DNA from: Caldifarciminota bacterium
GTDB taxonomy: Bacteria; Hydrothermota; Tepidihabitantia; B3-TA06
DNA length: 64,000 bases
Reading direction: 5' to 3'
Assembly: GCA_016934635.1 (NCBI GenBank)
Contig: JAFGSK010000035.1
Location: forward strand, 1 to 64,000
Shown here one piece after another: positions 1-7,831 of this stretch. The notes below the pieces were generated by a model, which ran no database searches, had not been told where the DNA came from, and worked only from the letters and a program-made list of their open reading frames with translations. The position numbers and the translations under genes were made by a program. Numbering within the stretch: the stretch's first letter is position 1; each line of letters starts with the position of its first letter.

Positions 1-2
1 AA

Positions 3-875
3 CAATGGATCCTCTGGTTATTTGTAATAGTGGATGGTTTGGCCCTAGGCTATACTTTCATCTTCCCTTTAATTTGGCCTCAGCATTCTTTCCCACTCAT
101 ACCGTTGTGGGTTTATTTACTGATACTTATTGTTGGCCTTGTGTGGGTAAGTTTTAGGGTATACCGTGAGGTTACGTTAAAACTACCACAGACAAATCTT
201 GTCGTACCCTTAATTCCAAAGCTTTCTATCGAACTTATTGAAGGTAACGAATATAATTATCATCTGGCTCCTAAATCATTGACGCCGGAGGAAAAAAAGG
301 AAGTAGAAAGAATGATAACCGAAGATAACCCTAACTTAGATAAACCGACTTTAGAAACCAAAATTCAAAACGCAATCTATTACAAGAATGAGGAAAGAAG
401 GGGTAACTTTGCGGGATATGATGGGAAGTTTGTGCTTAACCTCAGGTTAAGAAATATTGGACCTGTCGCATTTGATGTCCTGAACATAAAGACAGATCCC
501 TTATTCGATGTTAATACCCCATGGACGTTCTTGGGCGAAAGGGCGTTCACCGAAAATAATGAAGCCTTGAATTTCCCTATTACATTTGAGCCAAATAAGC
601 TTGTGACATGTAACCTTAAGTCTTACATAGAATCCCATAGTTATCATACACAAGCACAATTTGCCGCAAGACTTTCTAGTATCTCTCCCGGCTCGAATCA
701 AACTGCTACGAAAATAACTATTGCGGTTGAAACCTCTGACCCTCAAGGCAAAAGACGAGTATTTACCATAGAACCAATTATTTTCTTCCAACCACTGAAA
801 GACCTTTATATAGAACGATGGCAAGAAGAAGGAGAAACAGAGCTATTACGGCTTGCGCAAAAAGGGAAGGCTTAA
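3..875 (+). CDS. Membrane-anchored hypothetical protein, 5' end cut by the window edge
   Basis: The frame is open to the left edge, so the true start lies outside the window; a GTG at 30 is only the first internal start codon. The visible part begins with two hydrophobic segments (roughly the first 25 codons, then a second around LWVYLLILIVGLVW) and continues as a charged soluble domain of about 230 residues with alternating beta-type segments, ending in a lysine-rich tail. I do not recognise the family. The soluble part is predicted to sit on one side of the inner membrane. It is followed by a long non-coding gap, so it is probably the last gene of its transcript. Confidence 0.7.
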   Translation, partial: QWILWLFVIVDGLALGYTFIFPLIWPQHSFPLIPLWVYLLILIVGLVWVSFRVYREVTLKLPQTNLVVPLIPKLSIELIEGNEYNYHLAPKSLTPEEKKEVERMITEDNPNLDKPTLETKIQNAIYYKNEERRGNFAGYDGKFVLNLRLRNIGPVAFDVLNIKTDPLFDVNTPWTFLGERAFTENNEALNFPITFEPNKLVTCNLKSYIESHSYHTQAQFAARLSSISPGSNQTATKITIAVETSDPQGKRRVFTIEPIIFFQPLKDLYIERWQEEGETELLRLAQKGKA

Positions 876-1356
876 GTTAACCCTTTCCCTTCCTCGGACT
901 CTGCCCCATCCTTGCACCATCCCGCTGGCACTTTTCGGGTCCACCCCAGCTTCACGCCCCACAAACCCGCGCCGGACTTACGAACGGGTCGCGCTCATGC
1001 GGAAATCCCGTCAGCCAGCCGTCCGCTCCTTCATTTTGCATTTTAAAATTTAAATTTTGACTTTTGCATTGCGTCCAGCAGGTCGTTATTGGGTAGCTTT
1101 TTTTCACCCCAGACGTCTACTCCGCAGCCGTCCGGGGACCCCGTCCCTTTTTGTCCCCTTTTTGTCCCTCTTTTGGGGGGCTTTTGTCCTGCTTTTGTCA
1201 TACTTTTGTCCTGCTTTTTTCCTTGCTATTTTCTCACCCCAGATGTTTGCTTCACAGCCATCCGGTGACCCCGGTCAGCATTTCGGACTGTCCCCCTTTT
1301 GTCATACTTCTGGGGTATTTTTGTCAGTCTTTTGGGGTGTTTTTGGGGGTCTTTTC
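876..1356. other. Non-coding gap with pyrimidine-rich degenerate repeats
   Basis: No convincing gene is present; the short ORFs here are low-complexity. There is an AT-rich near-palindrome around 1035-1060 built on TTTTAAAATTTAAATTTT. An imperfect direct repeat of about 45 nt starts near 1106 and again near 1237 (both begin TCACCCCAGA and share CAGCC.TCCGG.GACCCC). The spaces between hold many copies of the octamer CTTTTGTC and G-runs within T-runs. Confidence 0.6.
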
Positions 1357-1384
1357 TTGACTATTCCCAACTATCGAATAGAAT
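1357..1384 (+). promoter_or_regulatory. Promoter of the aldehyde dehydrogenase gene
   Basis: TTGACT at 1357-1362, a 16-nt spacer, and TAGAAT at 1379-1384. The start codon is 36 nt further on, preceded by AGGAGG at 1410-1415, so this is a leadered promoter. Confidence 0.7.
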
Positions 1385-1420
1385 CACCAAAACGAAAAAA
1401 CCAAGCAGTAGGAGGATTTT

Positions 1421-2911
1421 GTGCCAGAAGCATTTAAGAACTTTATTGGGGGAAAGTGGGTTAAGTCCGCATCAAACAAGACCTTCGAGAATCGCAACCC
1501 GGCGGATACCTCGGATCTGGTGGGCACTTTCCAGCTTTCCACAGAAAGTGACGTAGATGCGGCAGTTGCAGCGGCTAAAGAAGCCTACCCTAGTTGGCGC
1601 GACACCCCTGCGCCTGAACGCGCGGAGATAATGTACAAGGTGGCGCACATCATGCGTGCACAAAAGGAAGAAATAGCGCAACTTATGACTCGCGAGATGG
1701 GCAAGATCATCTCTGAAACCCGGGGCGACATGCAGGAAGGCATCGATACGGCAGACTTTGCCGCAGGCGAAGGTCGCCGCATGCATGGTCAGACCGTACC
1801 CTCTGAGTTACGCAACAAGGCGGCTTACGTGATTCGCCGGCCCATGGGCGTGTGGGGACTCATAACCCCGTGGAACTTCCCCATGGCTATCCCCACCTGG
1901 AAGACCTTCCCGGCCATAACTACAGGTAATACGATAGTTATCAAACCGGCTACCGACACACCCGCCTGCACGGCAAGGCTGATGGAGATTTTGGACGAGG
2001 CCGGTATTCCAAAAGGTGTCATAAATTACGTAACTGGGTCAGGTAGAGTTGTTGGAGAACGGCTGATCAATCATCCTGATATCAAGGGCATAAGCTTCAC
2101 GGGTTCGTCGGAGGTGGGAAAGAGGATTGCTGAGGCTACAGGAAAGACACTAAAGCGCTGCTCACTTGAACTTGGCGGCAAGAACGCCCAGATAGTGATG
2201 GACGACGCAAACCTCGAACTTGCGCTGGATGGAGCGCTCTGGGGCGCGTTCGGGACAACAGGTCAGAGATGCACGGCTACTTCGCGCATCATCATCCAGG
2301 AAGGCGTGCACGACGAGTTCATGGCAGAGCTTGTGAAACGAGCCAAGGCTCTCAAGGTTGGCAACGGCCTGGACGAGAGCGTTCAGATGGGACCGCTCGT
2401 ATCTGAGGCACAGCTCAAGACGGTCGAGTCCTACGTCAAGATAGGTCAAATGGAAGACAAGGCCAAACTGGTGTGCGGCGGTAAGCGCTTGGTAGGCGGC
2501 AACTTCGACAAAGGCTGGTTCCACGAACCGACTATATTCGACGAGGTGAAACCCGGCATGCGCATCGCACAGGAGGAGATATTCGGGCCGGTGCTTTCGG
2601 TGATAACGGTCAAGACTTTGGATGAGGCTATCGATGTACTCAACGGCACCGTGTACGGACTTTCATCTTCGATCTACACGCAGGACGTGAACGCGGCGAT
2701 GCGGGCAATCGAGCGCATCGAGGCGGGCATAACTTACGTAAACGGGCCTACTATCGGCGCCGAGTGCCACATGCCCTTCGGCGGCGTGAAGGAAACCGGC
2801 AACGGCCACAGAGAAGGCGGTTGGACGGCCTATGAGATTTTTACGGAAATGAAAACTATCTACATTGATTACAGCGGTAAGTTACAACGGGCACAGATCG
2901 ATAATAAATAA
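1421..2911 (+). CDS. NAD(P)-dependent aldehyde dehydrogenase
   Basis: This 496-residue protein is a full-length member of the aldehyde dehydrogenase superfamily, which oxidises aldehydes to carboxylates in the cytoplasm. The Rossmann-region motif TPWNFP, the general-base glutamate in LELGGKN (E250), the catalytic cysteine in GQRCTA (C284) and the EEIFGPV motif are all present. The C-terminal GAECHMPFGGVKETGNGHREGG-type signature resembles semialdehyde dehydrogenases, but the substrate cannot be read from sequence. The start is GTG at 1421, five bases after AGGAGG at 1410-1415. It is monocistronic: a repeat region follows. Family assignment is firm; specificity is open. Confidence 0.93.
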   Translation: MPEAFKNFIGGKWVKSASNKTFENRNPADTSDLVGTFQLSTESDVDAAVAAAKEAYPSWRDTPAPERAEIMYKVAHIMRAQKEEIAQLMTREMGKIISETRGDMQEGIDTADFAAGEGRRMHGQTVPSELRNKAAYVIRRPMGVWGLITPWNFPMAIPTWKTFPAITTGNTIVIKPATDTPACTARLMEILDEAGIPKGVINYVTGSGRVVGERLINHPDIKGISFTGSSEVGKRIAEATGKTLKRCSLELGGKNAQIVMDDANLELALDGALWGAFGTTGQRCTATSRIIIQEGVHDEFMAELVKRAKALKVGNGLDESVQMGPLVSEAQLKTVESYVKIGQMEDKAKLVCGGKRLVGGNFDKGWFHEPTIFDEVKPGMRIAQEEIFGPVLSVITVKTLDEAIDVLNGTVYGLSSSIYTQDVNAAMRAIERIEAGITYVNGPTIGAECHMPFGGVKETGNGHREGGWTAYEIFTEMKTIYIDYSGKLQRAQIDNK

Positions 2912-3290
2912 ACCACAGATTACACCGATTGACATAGATTAAAAGGACTCTATCAGCGGATTGAAACTCCCCTCAGTCGTTCCTCTTCGGAGCGCAGATA
3001 GACAACAAGTAGAAATCCCTCCGACCTTCGGTCACCTCCCTTGAAAAGGGAGGCAAAGATAGTTCCCCTTACTAAGGGGAATTGACGCAAGCATCGCTTC
3101 GCGTAAAGGGGGATTAAGCGAAGCGGTCTGCAATCTTTTCTTCCAATGGAGAAAAGGGGCGTGTGGAACAGGTTCTCTAACCTGTTCAATAGATAAACAG
3201 ACTAAACGTAGGGGCCGGTTTTTTAAACCGACCCGATTGATCTTAACGCCCTCACACAAAATAGTATCTAACCGCCAACGTCGATCCTTC
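2912..3290. repeat. Mosaic intergenic repeat, left copy (upstream of the MATE gene)
   Basis: This stretch is a chain of short palindromic units. Unit 3013-3245 matches 4917-5115 in direct orientation: both contain AATCCCTCCG, CTTCGG, ACCTCCCTT, AAAGGGGGATTAAGCGA, CCAATGGAGAAAAGGG, the perfect palindrome GAACAGGTTC/TAACCTGTTC (3166-3187 and 5042-5063), then GTAGGGG with its inverted arm (3208-3234 and 5086-5110). The two copies bracket the MATE gene. No ORF here looks coding. Confidence 0.8.
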
Positions 3291-3322
3291 TGCGACCTTT
3301 TTGACGCAGTCAAAAAGGAGCA
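3291..3322. repeat. TGCGA-CTTTTTGAC palindromic element, copy 1
   Basis: TGCGACCTTTTTGAC followed after a few bases by GTCAAAAAGGAGCA. A near-identical element lies at 44601-44636 upstream of a lipoprotein gene. The arms form a strong hairpin with a short loop. Confidence 0.7.
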
Positions 3323-3378
3323 CCTCGTGTCTCCCAATACCTGCAGCCACCTCCATCGCGTGGCGAATAAACTCCGCA

Positions 3379-3406
3379 TTGACACCCAATCATTCCATAC
3401 TATAAT
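3379..3406 (+). promoter_or_regulatory. Consensus promoter for a leaderless MATE transcript
   Basis: TTGACA at 3379-3384, a 16-nt spacer, and a perfect TATAAT at 3401-3406. The ATG at 3414 is only 7 nt downstream and there is no Shine-Dalgarno, so the mRNA should begin at or next to the start codon. Confidence 0.75.
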
Positions 3407-3413
3407 GCACTCC

Positions 3414-4820
3414 ATGAAATCCCGACTCCCTGCTTCATCTTCCCCCAGAGTCAGCAGATCCGAGCAAATGGGAACCCAGCCCATAGGCAAACTTCTGCTT
3501 CAGTTTTCCCTGCCGGGAGTCATAGCAATGCTTGTAAACGCCACCTACAACATCGTGGATACCATCTTTGTCGGCGGTCTGGGACATGAGGCGATTGCCG
3601 CCTTGACCGTGGTCTTCCCTATCCAGATGATAATTGTCGCAGTGGGCTCGGGTACAGGAATTGGAGCCTCCTCACTTATCTCGAGGAGACTGGGAGCTGG
3701 TTTTAAAGGGGAAGCCAACCAGGTTGTGGGTCAAACCCTGGGCATCTCCCTTATCCTTGGATTTTGCGTAGCCTTGCTTGGATGGGGTTTTGGCAAGCCG
3801 CTTCTGCGGGTAATGGGTGCCTCTGATTTGATTATCAACGACTCTTTTGCCTATCTATCAATAATTGCATCAGGCGCAGTATTCACCTTCACCAACATGA
3901 CCGGAAATAATCTCGTACGCGCAGAGGGCAACCCTATACTTCCAATGATATCAATGATCTCCGGAGCTGTCATAAATATAGGACTCGATCCAGTTTTCAT
4001 CTATACCCTTGGGCTGGGGGTCAGAGGCGCGGCAATTGCGACCGTTCTTGCCCAGGTGATCGTGAGCATAATAATACTTACATACCTTTACCGGGGCAAA
4101 ACCGAGTTCAAGGTCAAGCTGCGTCACTACGTACCGAAATTTAAGGAGTGGGGGGAGATTTACCGTGTGGGTGGTCCCCACATGCTCATGTCACTCGTAG
4201 GCAGCGTTTCCATGGCCTTCGTGATAAGGGTAGCCTCGCCCTTCGGGGAGAACGTCGTGGCCGCATACGGAATCCTTTTCAGGGTGTTTCAGTTCGGTTT
4301 CCTGCCTTGCATCGGTATCGCCACCGGCGCCCTGCCCTTGATTGGATACAACTACGGTGCACGCAACTACCTGCGAGTACGGGGGACTGTGAGACGAACG
4401 CTTCTCGTGTCTACGGCTATAACCACAGGAGTTGCGCTGATTGCATTGATATTTCCCCGGGCGGTTGTAAGTGTTTTCAATCGAGACCCTGAGTTCCTGC
4501 CCCTGGCCGCGCACGCCATGCGCATAGCGTTTATTGGTTTCCCCTTCGTGGGCGCACAGATAGCGTTCGGAAACTTCTTCCAGGGCACTGGAAAGGGCCT
4601 GCCTTCGGCCATCATCGGGATGTCGCGCCAGCTGCTTTTACTGGTTCCTGCGGTATACATCTTTGCCCGATTGTTCGGACAGGAAGGCCTGTGGTTCGCC
4701 ATACCATTGTCTGACATACTTGCGTTCGTGTTCGCGGCAGTGTGGGTCATGATAGCGATGTACAAGATGGGTATAGGCCTGTGGGGGAAGTGTAAGGTTC
4801 CGCAAAAAGCTACAGGGTAG
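3414..4820 (+). CDS. MATE family multidrug/metabolite efflux transporter
   Basis: A 468-residue integral inner-membrane protein with about 12 hydrophobic segments. It exports organic compounds in exchange for cations, as known for the MATE family. The N-terminal signature (MGTQPIGKLLLQFSLPG, then NATYNIVDTIFVGGLG) is typical of the DinF/NorM-like branch. The open frame extends upstream to 3237, but that part is repeat-derived. I chose ATG 3414 because a consensus promoter ends 7 nt before it; ATG 3405 lies inside the -10 box and ATG 3468 would give the shortest family-like N-terminus. The gene is monocistronic and lies between two direct copies of a mosaic repeat. Substrate unknown. Confidence 0.9.
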   Translation: MKSRLPASSSPRVSRSEQMGTQPIGKLLLQFSLPGVIAMLVNATYNIVDTIFVGGLGHEAIAALTVVFPIQMIIVAVGSGTGIGASSLISRRLGAGFKGEANQVVGQTLGISLILGFCVALLGWGFGKPLLRVMGASDLIINDSFAYLSIIASGAVFTFTNMTGNNLVRAEGNPILPMISMISGAVINIGLDPVFIYTLGLGVRGAAIATVLAQVIVSIIILTYLYRGKTEFKVKLRHYVPKFKEWGEIYRVGGPHMLMSLVGSVSMAFVIRVASPFGENVVAAYGILFRVFQFGFLPCIGIATGALPLIGYNYGARNYLRVRGTVRRTLLVSTAITTGVALIALIFPRAVVSVFNRDPEFLPLAAHAMRIAFIGFPFVGAQIAFGNFFQGTGKGLPSAIIGMSRQLLLLVPAVYIFARLFGQEGLWFAIPLSDILAFVFAAVWVMIAMYKMGIGLWGKCKVPQKATG

Positions 4821-5116
4821 ATTTTAAGAGGAAAACTATATCCGCAGATTGGCTTCGCAGCTTCGCGTGACTTCGTCGCAAGCGTGCGTAGATTACACAG
4901 ATTAGATAGAATGGACAATCCCTCCGGCCTTCGGCTTAACGGAATTTAGTTCCGTACACCTCCCTTAATAAGGAGGAACTAAAGGGGGATTAAGCGATAC
5001 GACTTGCGTTCTTTACTCCCAATGGAGAAAAGGGAAGTGTAGAACAGGTTCTCTAACCTGTTCAATAGATAAGCGCAGATTGAACGTAGGGGTCGGTCCT
5101 TAGACCAACGCGATCC
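4821..5116. repeat. Mosaic intergenic repeat, right copy (downstream of the MATE gene)
   Basis: Direct-orientation partner of the 3013-3245 block; the matching part is 4917-5115. It has gained a GGAATTTAGTTCC palindrome that the left copy lacks, and has lost its GGAATTGACGC segment. The 4840-4909 part holds CTTCGCAGCTTCGCGTGACTTC-type GC hairpins and a GATTACACAGATT motif also seen near 2918. No gene seen. Confidence 0.75.
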
Positions 5117-5265
5117 TGTTATTCTGAGGAGTAACGCAAAGCGTTACGACGTGAGAATCTCATTGCATCGACTTTATTAAATCATGTCTATCCTTATTAT
5201 TCCAGGTTTATACCATGAGATCTTCAGGTCGTATCTCCCTGCGGTCCCTGCTCCTCAGGATGACA
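5117..5265. repeat. Inverted-repeat element of about 150 bp (MITE-like)
   Basis: The left arm (5117-5163) reads TTATTCTGAGGAG, then a spacer, then GACGTGAGAATCTCAT. The right arm (5215-5265), read on the other strand, gives TGTCATCCTGAGGAG, a spacer, then GACCTGAAGATCTCAT. The arms are imperfect inverted repeats of about 45-50 nt around a 50-nt AT-rich centre. No transposase is encoded. It abuts the mosaic repeat on its left. Confidence 0.65.
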
Positions 5266-5281
5266 TTTTACTGTCACCCAC

Positions 5282-6133
5282 TTACGGTCCAAAAGGGTCT
5301 TTACGCGTTTTCCAGTAACTCGTACTCAGCTCCATCACGTAGCGGATCAGTTCCAGGGTGGCCTTGTAGTCATCGGGGTCGGCAGGGGTGCGAACCTGGA
5401 CTTCCGGTTTAGGTCGCCCGGCCCAGGTTCTATCTATGAGACCGTGCCAGCGTTTGTCAAAATGCTTTTTGGCCCATTCCGCTCCCGCACGCTTTGAACC
5501 GGGATAACCATTGATGAGATCGTTCAACATCCTGCAGTAGCTCAGAACGAGAAAGGTCTGGTAGAACCTGTTGTTGTACTGGTCAGGATTTTCAAGGAAA
5601 TGGTTGCCCCAGTGGATGATGTCATGGTAAATGCTTTGACGCAGGGCTTCGACAGGAATGGGATCGACCAGGGTTGAGGGTAGTGGACCGGTAAGGGTAA
5701 CTCCGGATTCACGAACCACCCATCTTACCAGCACGGTGTTGCAGTGGTTGGAGCCCTCCATCTGCCGGTGCCCGTTGTCCAGATACCAGAGCTTCTCCCC
5801 GCTTCGCTTGTAGTCGGCGAGGATATCTCGTGGGAAATAGGAGCCTTCGAGATGTTGAGGCCAACCCGGGTCGATATCGAAGATACGCCCGTGCATGGCT
5901 TGAAGGGAGACGACCTGGTTATCGGTGAGTTCTTTATCAATGGCCACGATGAAGTCGCAGTCGCTGTACTCGTCGAAATCACCAACGGCGAAGGAACCCT
6001 GCAGGTATAACCCGATTAGATTATCGGTAAGTATATCCTGGATACTTTGTACAAGAAGGTAAAGAACCTCGTTAAGATCAGTATAGGGTGTTGGATTTTC
6101 AGGATTTGAATATTTTCTATCTGGACTTTCCAT
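5282..6133 (-). CDS. Aminoglycoside adenylyltransferase-like nucleotidyltransferase
   Basis: The 283-residue protein has the polymerase-beta nucleotidyltransferase core near its start: GSFAVGDFDEYSDCDF, with G46-S47 and the metal-binding pair D58/D60. A helical C-terminal half of the type seen in ANT(3'')-like enzymes and DUF4111 proteins follows. Such enzymes transfer a nucleotide from ATP or GTP to a hydroxyl on a small molecule; here the acceptor is unknown and antibiotic resistance should not be assumed. The ATG at 6133 has no Shine-Dalgarno; a weak promoter (TTGACG, 17 nt, TCTCAT) ends 5 nt upstream, suggesting a leaderless transcript. It is transcribed convergently toward the repeat region. 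Confidence 0.75.
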   Translation of the reverse strand: MESPDRKYSNPENPTPYTDLNEVLYLLVQSIQDILTDNLIGLYLQGSFAVGDFDEYSDCDFIVAIDKELTDNQVVSLQAMHGRIFDIDPGWPQHLEGSYFPRDILADYKRSGEKLWYLDNGHRQMEGSNHCNTVLVRWVVRESGVTLTGPLPSTLVDPIPVEALRQSIYHDIIHWGNHFLENPDQYNNRFYQTFLVLSYCRMLNDLINGYPGSKRAGAEWAKKHFDKRWHGLIDRTWAGRPKPEVQVRTPADPDDYKATLELIRYVMELSTSYWKTRKDPFGP

Positions 6134-6138
6134 GTAAA

Positions 6139-6167
6139 ATGAGACGGTTGCATCATCCTGCCGTCAA
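6139..6167 (-). promoter_or_regulatory. Possible leaderless promoter of the nucleotidyltransferase gene
   Basis: On the minus strand: TTGACG (6162-6167), a 17-nt spacer, TCTCAT (6139-6144), then 5 nt to the ATG. The -10 is a weak match, so this is less sure than the others. Confidence 0.35.
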
Positions 6168-6202
6168 CAAATATTTTCTGGCCTAATACACCCTTTTATC
6201 CC

Positions 6203-6394
6203 CTAACTATTTCCCTTTCGTCTGTCTGCAATTAACTCCCCGTTCGAGCCTACGTTCTCCGGTTCGTTCTCCCTAATTAACACTACGATATGAGGTATCC
6301 CGTAGATACCTTCGGCAACCTCGGTCATATCCTTGACCATCTTTCGTTTCTTATCCGTGTCGAGTGGTGGACCGTCAATCTGTATTACAGGCAT
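6203..6394 (-). CDS. 4-oxalocrotonate tautomerase family small enzyme
   Basis: The 63-residue product begins MPVIQIDGPPLD, so removal of Met exposes the N-terminal proline that is the catalytic base of this superfamily. The following helix (DKKRKMVKDMTEVAEGIYG) and the strand IPHIVVLIRE with a conserved arginine fit the beta-alpha-beta fold that assembles as hexamers or dimers. Family members tautomerise 2-oxo acids or are promiscuous; the substrate here is unknown. AAGGAGG lies 5 nt before the ATG. No catabolic pathway gene is adjacent. Confidence 0.85.
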   Translation of the reverse strand: MPVIQIDGPPLDTDKKRKMVKDMTEVAEGIYGIPHIVVLIRENEPENVGSNGELIADRRKGNS

Positions 6395-6487
6395 GTTTCC
6401 TCCTTAAATAATTACTTATATACTACTGCCAGAACAAATTCTCAAGGATTTTTCCCCGATTTCTGAGTGTCTCCCATTCTTTACCGT

Positions 6488-7729
6488 TCACTTGAGTCTA
6501 AACGTGAAGTAGTCTGAATATTCCTCTTTGAAACCACCTTTTTCATCCTTTTTTTCGCCGGTGTAGAACTTGATGTCTAAGGACAGCTCCTGGAGGTCGT
6601 AAAGGGCATGCCAAAGCGTTCGGGCAAGTCCTGGTTGTGAAACCAGTTCGTTACGCTTGGCTTCCGGTATCCTTGAGAGGAGTTTCGAGACCGATACCGA
6701 GGAATTTATCTCCTTCATATCTTCTACAGAGTAAAGGGCGTCCCTCCCTGCAAGTTGAGATCGAAGCATATCGTAGCGTTCGAACGAACTAGTACCTGCA
6801 TCCAGCATGGAACGCTTCTCAGGGAAATCTTCAACCTTTGGGAACCGACTCAACGGGTGGTTGGTGATTTTTTGAGGATTCTTACCCTCGATGATGTGCG
6901 GCTCTTCGCCATCGTATCCAGGCTCAAACACGAGCGAATTGCCATTGGGGTCGGCTATCAGATAAATACAGGGCAGCATCACGTAGAAATGACGGTTGGC
7001 AAGAAGTGTTAGTTTCGCTTCCTCGACAATAGCGCAGGTATCAAGCAACAGTCTTATTGATTGCAGCTCAAAGAGACCTATGCCTTCCGGATCGGGTATA
7101 GGTTGCTGCTCAGCCATGGCGATCTCGTTACCGTGAACTGCAACCACTAATCCTTCGCTGTTCATGCCGTCCAGCACGCCTGAGAGCAGATCGAAAGACA
7201 CCATACTAATCGAGGAAAAGCCGCCGTTTTCAGGGTGCATCTCGATCAGGTAAGGGTCGGCCATCATCGGTCTAAAAAGCTTACGCTCCTCGTCGGTAAG
7301 ATCAATCCCTATCGTTTCTGGAAAACTGATTTTGGGAAAGTCGAAGTTGCGGCTTAGTAAGCCGTGGGATGACTCGGTGGTTGAGGGAGGATAATAGACT
7401 GAAGAGCAGCCGGGTGAATGAATTGTAGATTGGTTATAGGGGATAGATGTGAAGTCGAACCTTTCGTCTTCCGGGTCGATTCCAAGAGCCTCGGCTACAC
7501 CTCGTGACCGTTCCAGGAGTATCGGATAGTGCTCTGCGAAGTATTTACGCCATCCAAGATTCACCGATGGTGCGGTTGCTGCCGCTGCCGTTTGATTAAA
7601 TCCGTGCCGGTGGATCGCAATCTCGGCAAGCTTGCGACCTATTTCGTTGTTACTGCCGCGCAGCACGAGATGCCGAACGGTCATGAAGCTTCGCTCATCC
7701 TTGAGGATGACGGTCTCGTCAAATTGCAT
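6488..7729 (-). CDS. C45-like acyltransferase / Ntn-hydrolase
   Basis: A 413-residue protein resembling the acyl-CoA:6-aminopenicillanate acyltransferase and choloylglycine-like Ntn-hydrolase families. The expected nucleophile is C108 in GCSSVYYPP, followed after about 15 residues by the LLSRNFDF strand that these families conserve. Unlike processed family members there is no signal peptide, and a propeptide of about 107 residues precedes the cysteine; autocleavage before C108 would release it. Later MNSEGLVVAVHGNE matches the typical (D/N)GMNE.GL motif. The ATG at 7729 sits 9 nt after a -10 box and has no Shine-Dalgarno. An internal ATG at 7684 (MTVRHLV) is an alternative. Natural substrate unknown. 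Confidence 0.75.
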   Translation of the reverse strand: MQFDETVILKDERSFMTVRHLVLRGSNNEIGRKLAEIAIHRHGFNQTAAAATAPSVNLGWRKYFAEHYPILLERSRGVAEALGIDPEDERFDFTSIPYNQSTIHSPGCSSVYYPPSTTESSHGLLSRNFDFPKISFPETIGIDLTDEERKLFRPMMADPYLIEMHPENGGFSSISMVSFDLLSGVLDGMNSEGLVVAVHGNEIAMAEQQPIPDPEGIGLFELQSIRLLLDTCAIVEEAKLTLLANRHFYVMLPCIYLIADPNGNSLVFEPGYDGEEPHIIEGKNPQKITNHPLSRFPKVEDFPEKRSMLDAGTSSFERYDMLRSQLAGRDALYSVEDMKEINSSVSVSKLLSRIPEAKRNELVSQPGLARTLWHALYDLQELSLDIKFYTGEKKDEKGGFKEEYSDYFTFRLK

Positions 7730-7738
7730 GGCTGATTA

Positions 7739-7767
7739 AATATACGCCTTGTTAGCCACTATGTCAA
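7739..7767 (-). promoter_or_regulatory. Promoter of the C45-like gene
   Basis: Minus strand: TTGACA (7762-7767), a 17-nt spacer, TATATT (7739-7744), then 9 nt to the ATG. Near-leaderless. The -35 adjoins the 48-bp repeat at 7777-7824. Confidence 0.65.
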
Positions 7768-7776
7768 TATGTCCTT

Positions 7777-7824
7777 ATCCCCTCCCGAACGCCTTTTTAG
7801 TATTTCCAGTTTTTGTGTTTAATC
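7777..7824. repeat. 48-bp direct repeat, copy 1
   Basis: Matches 9281-9328 over 48 nt with four differences, all C/T transitions. Both copies contain CGAACGC, TTTTTAGTATTTCCAG and TAATC. The two copies flank the broken PQQ gene. In copy 2 the end of the repeat encodes the C-terminus (HRNWKY and stop) of the 9301-9537 gene; copy 1 still reads HKNWKY and stop with no gene attached. Confidence 0.85.
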
Positions 7825-7831
7825 AAACTGT

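Noticed and set aside
1057..1437. 126-codon plus-strand ORF before the aldehyde dehydrogenase
   Set aside because: Phe/Leu-rich translation of T-runs in a repeat region; overlaps the promoter of the real gene.
3032..3490. 152-codon minus-strand ORF across the left mosaic repeat
   Set aside because: It reads through palindromes and the MATE promoter; composition is not protein-like.
5282..6133. Antibiotic resistance gene call for the nucleotidyltransferase
   Set aside because: The fold fits, but there is no evidence for an aminoglycoside substrate or a resistance context.
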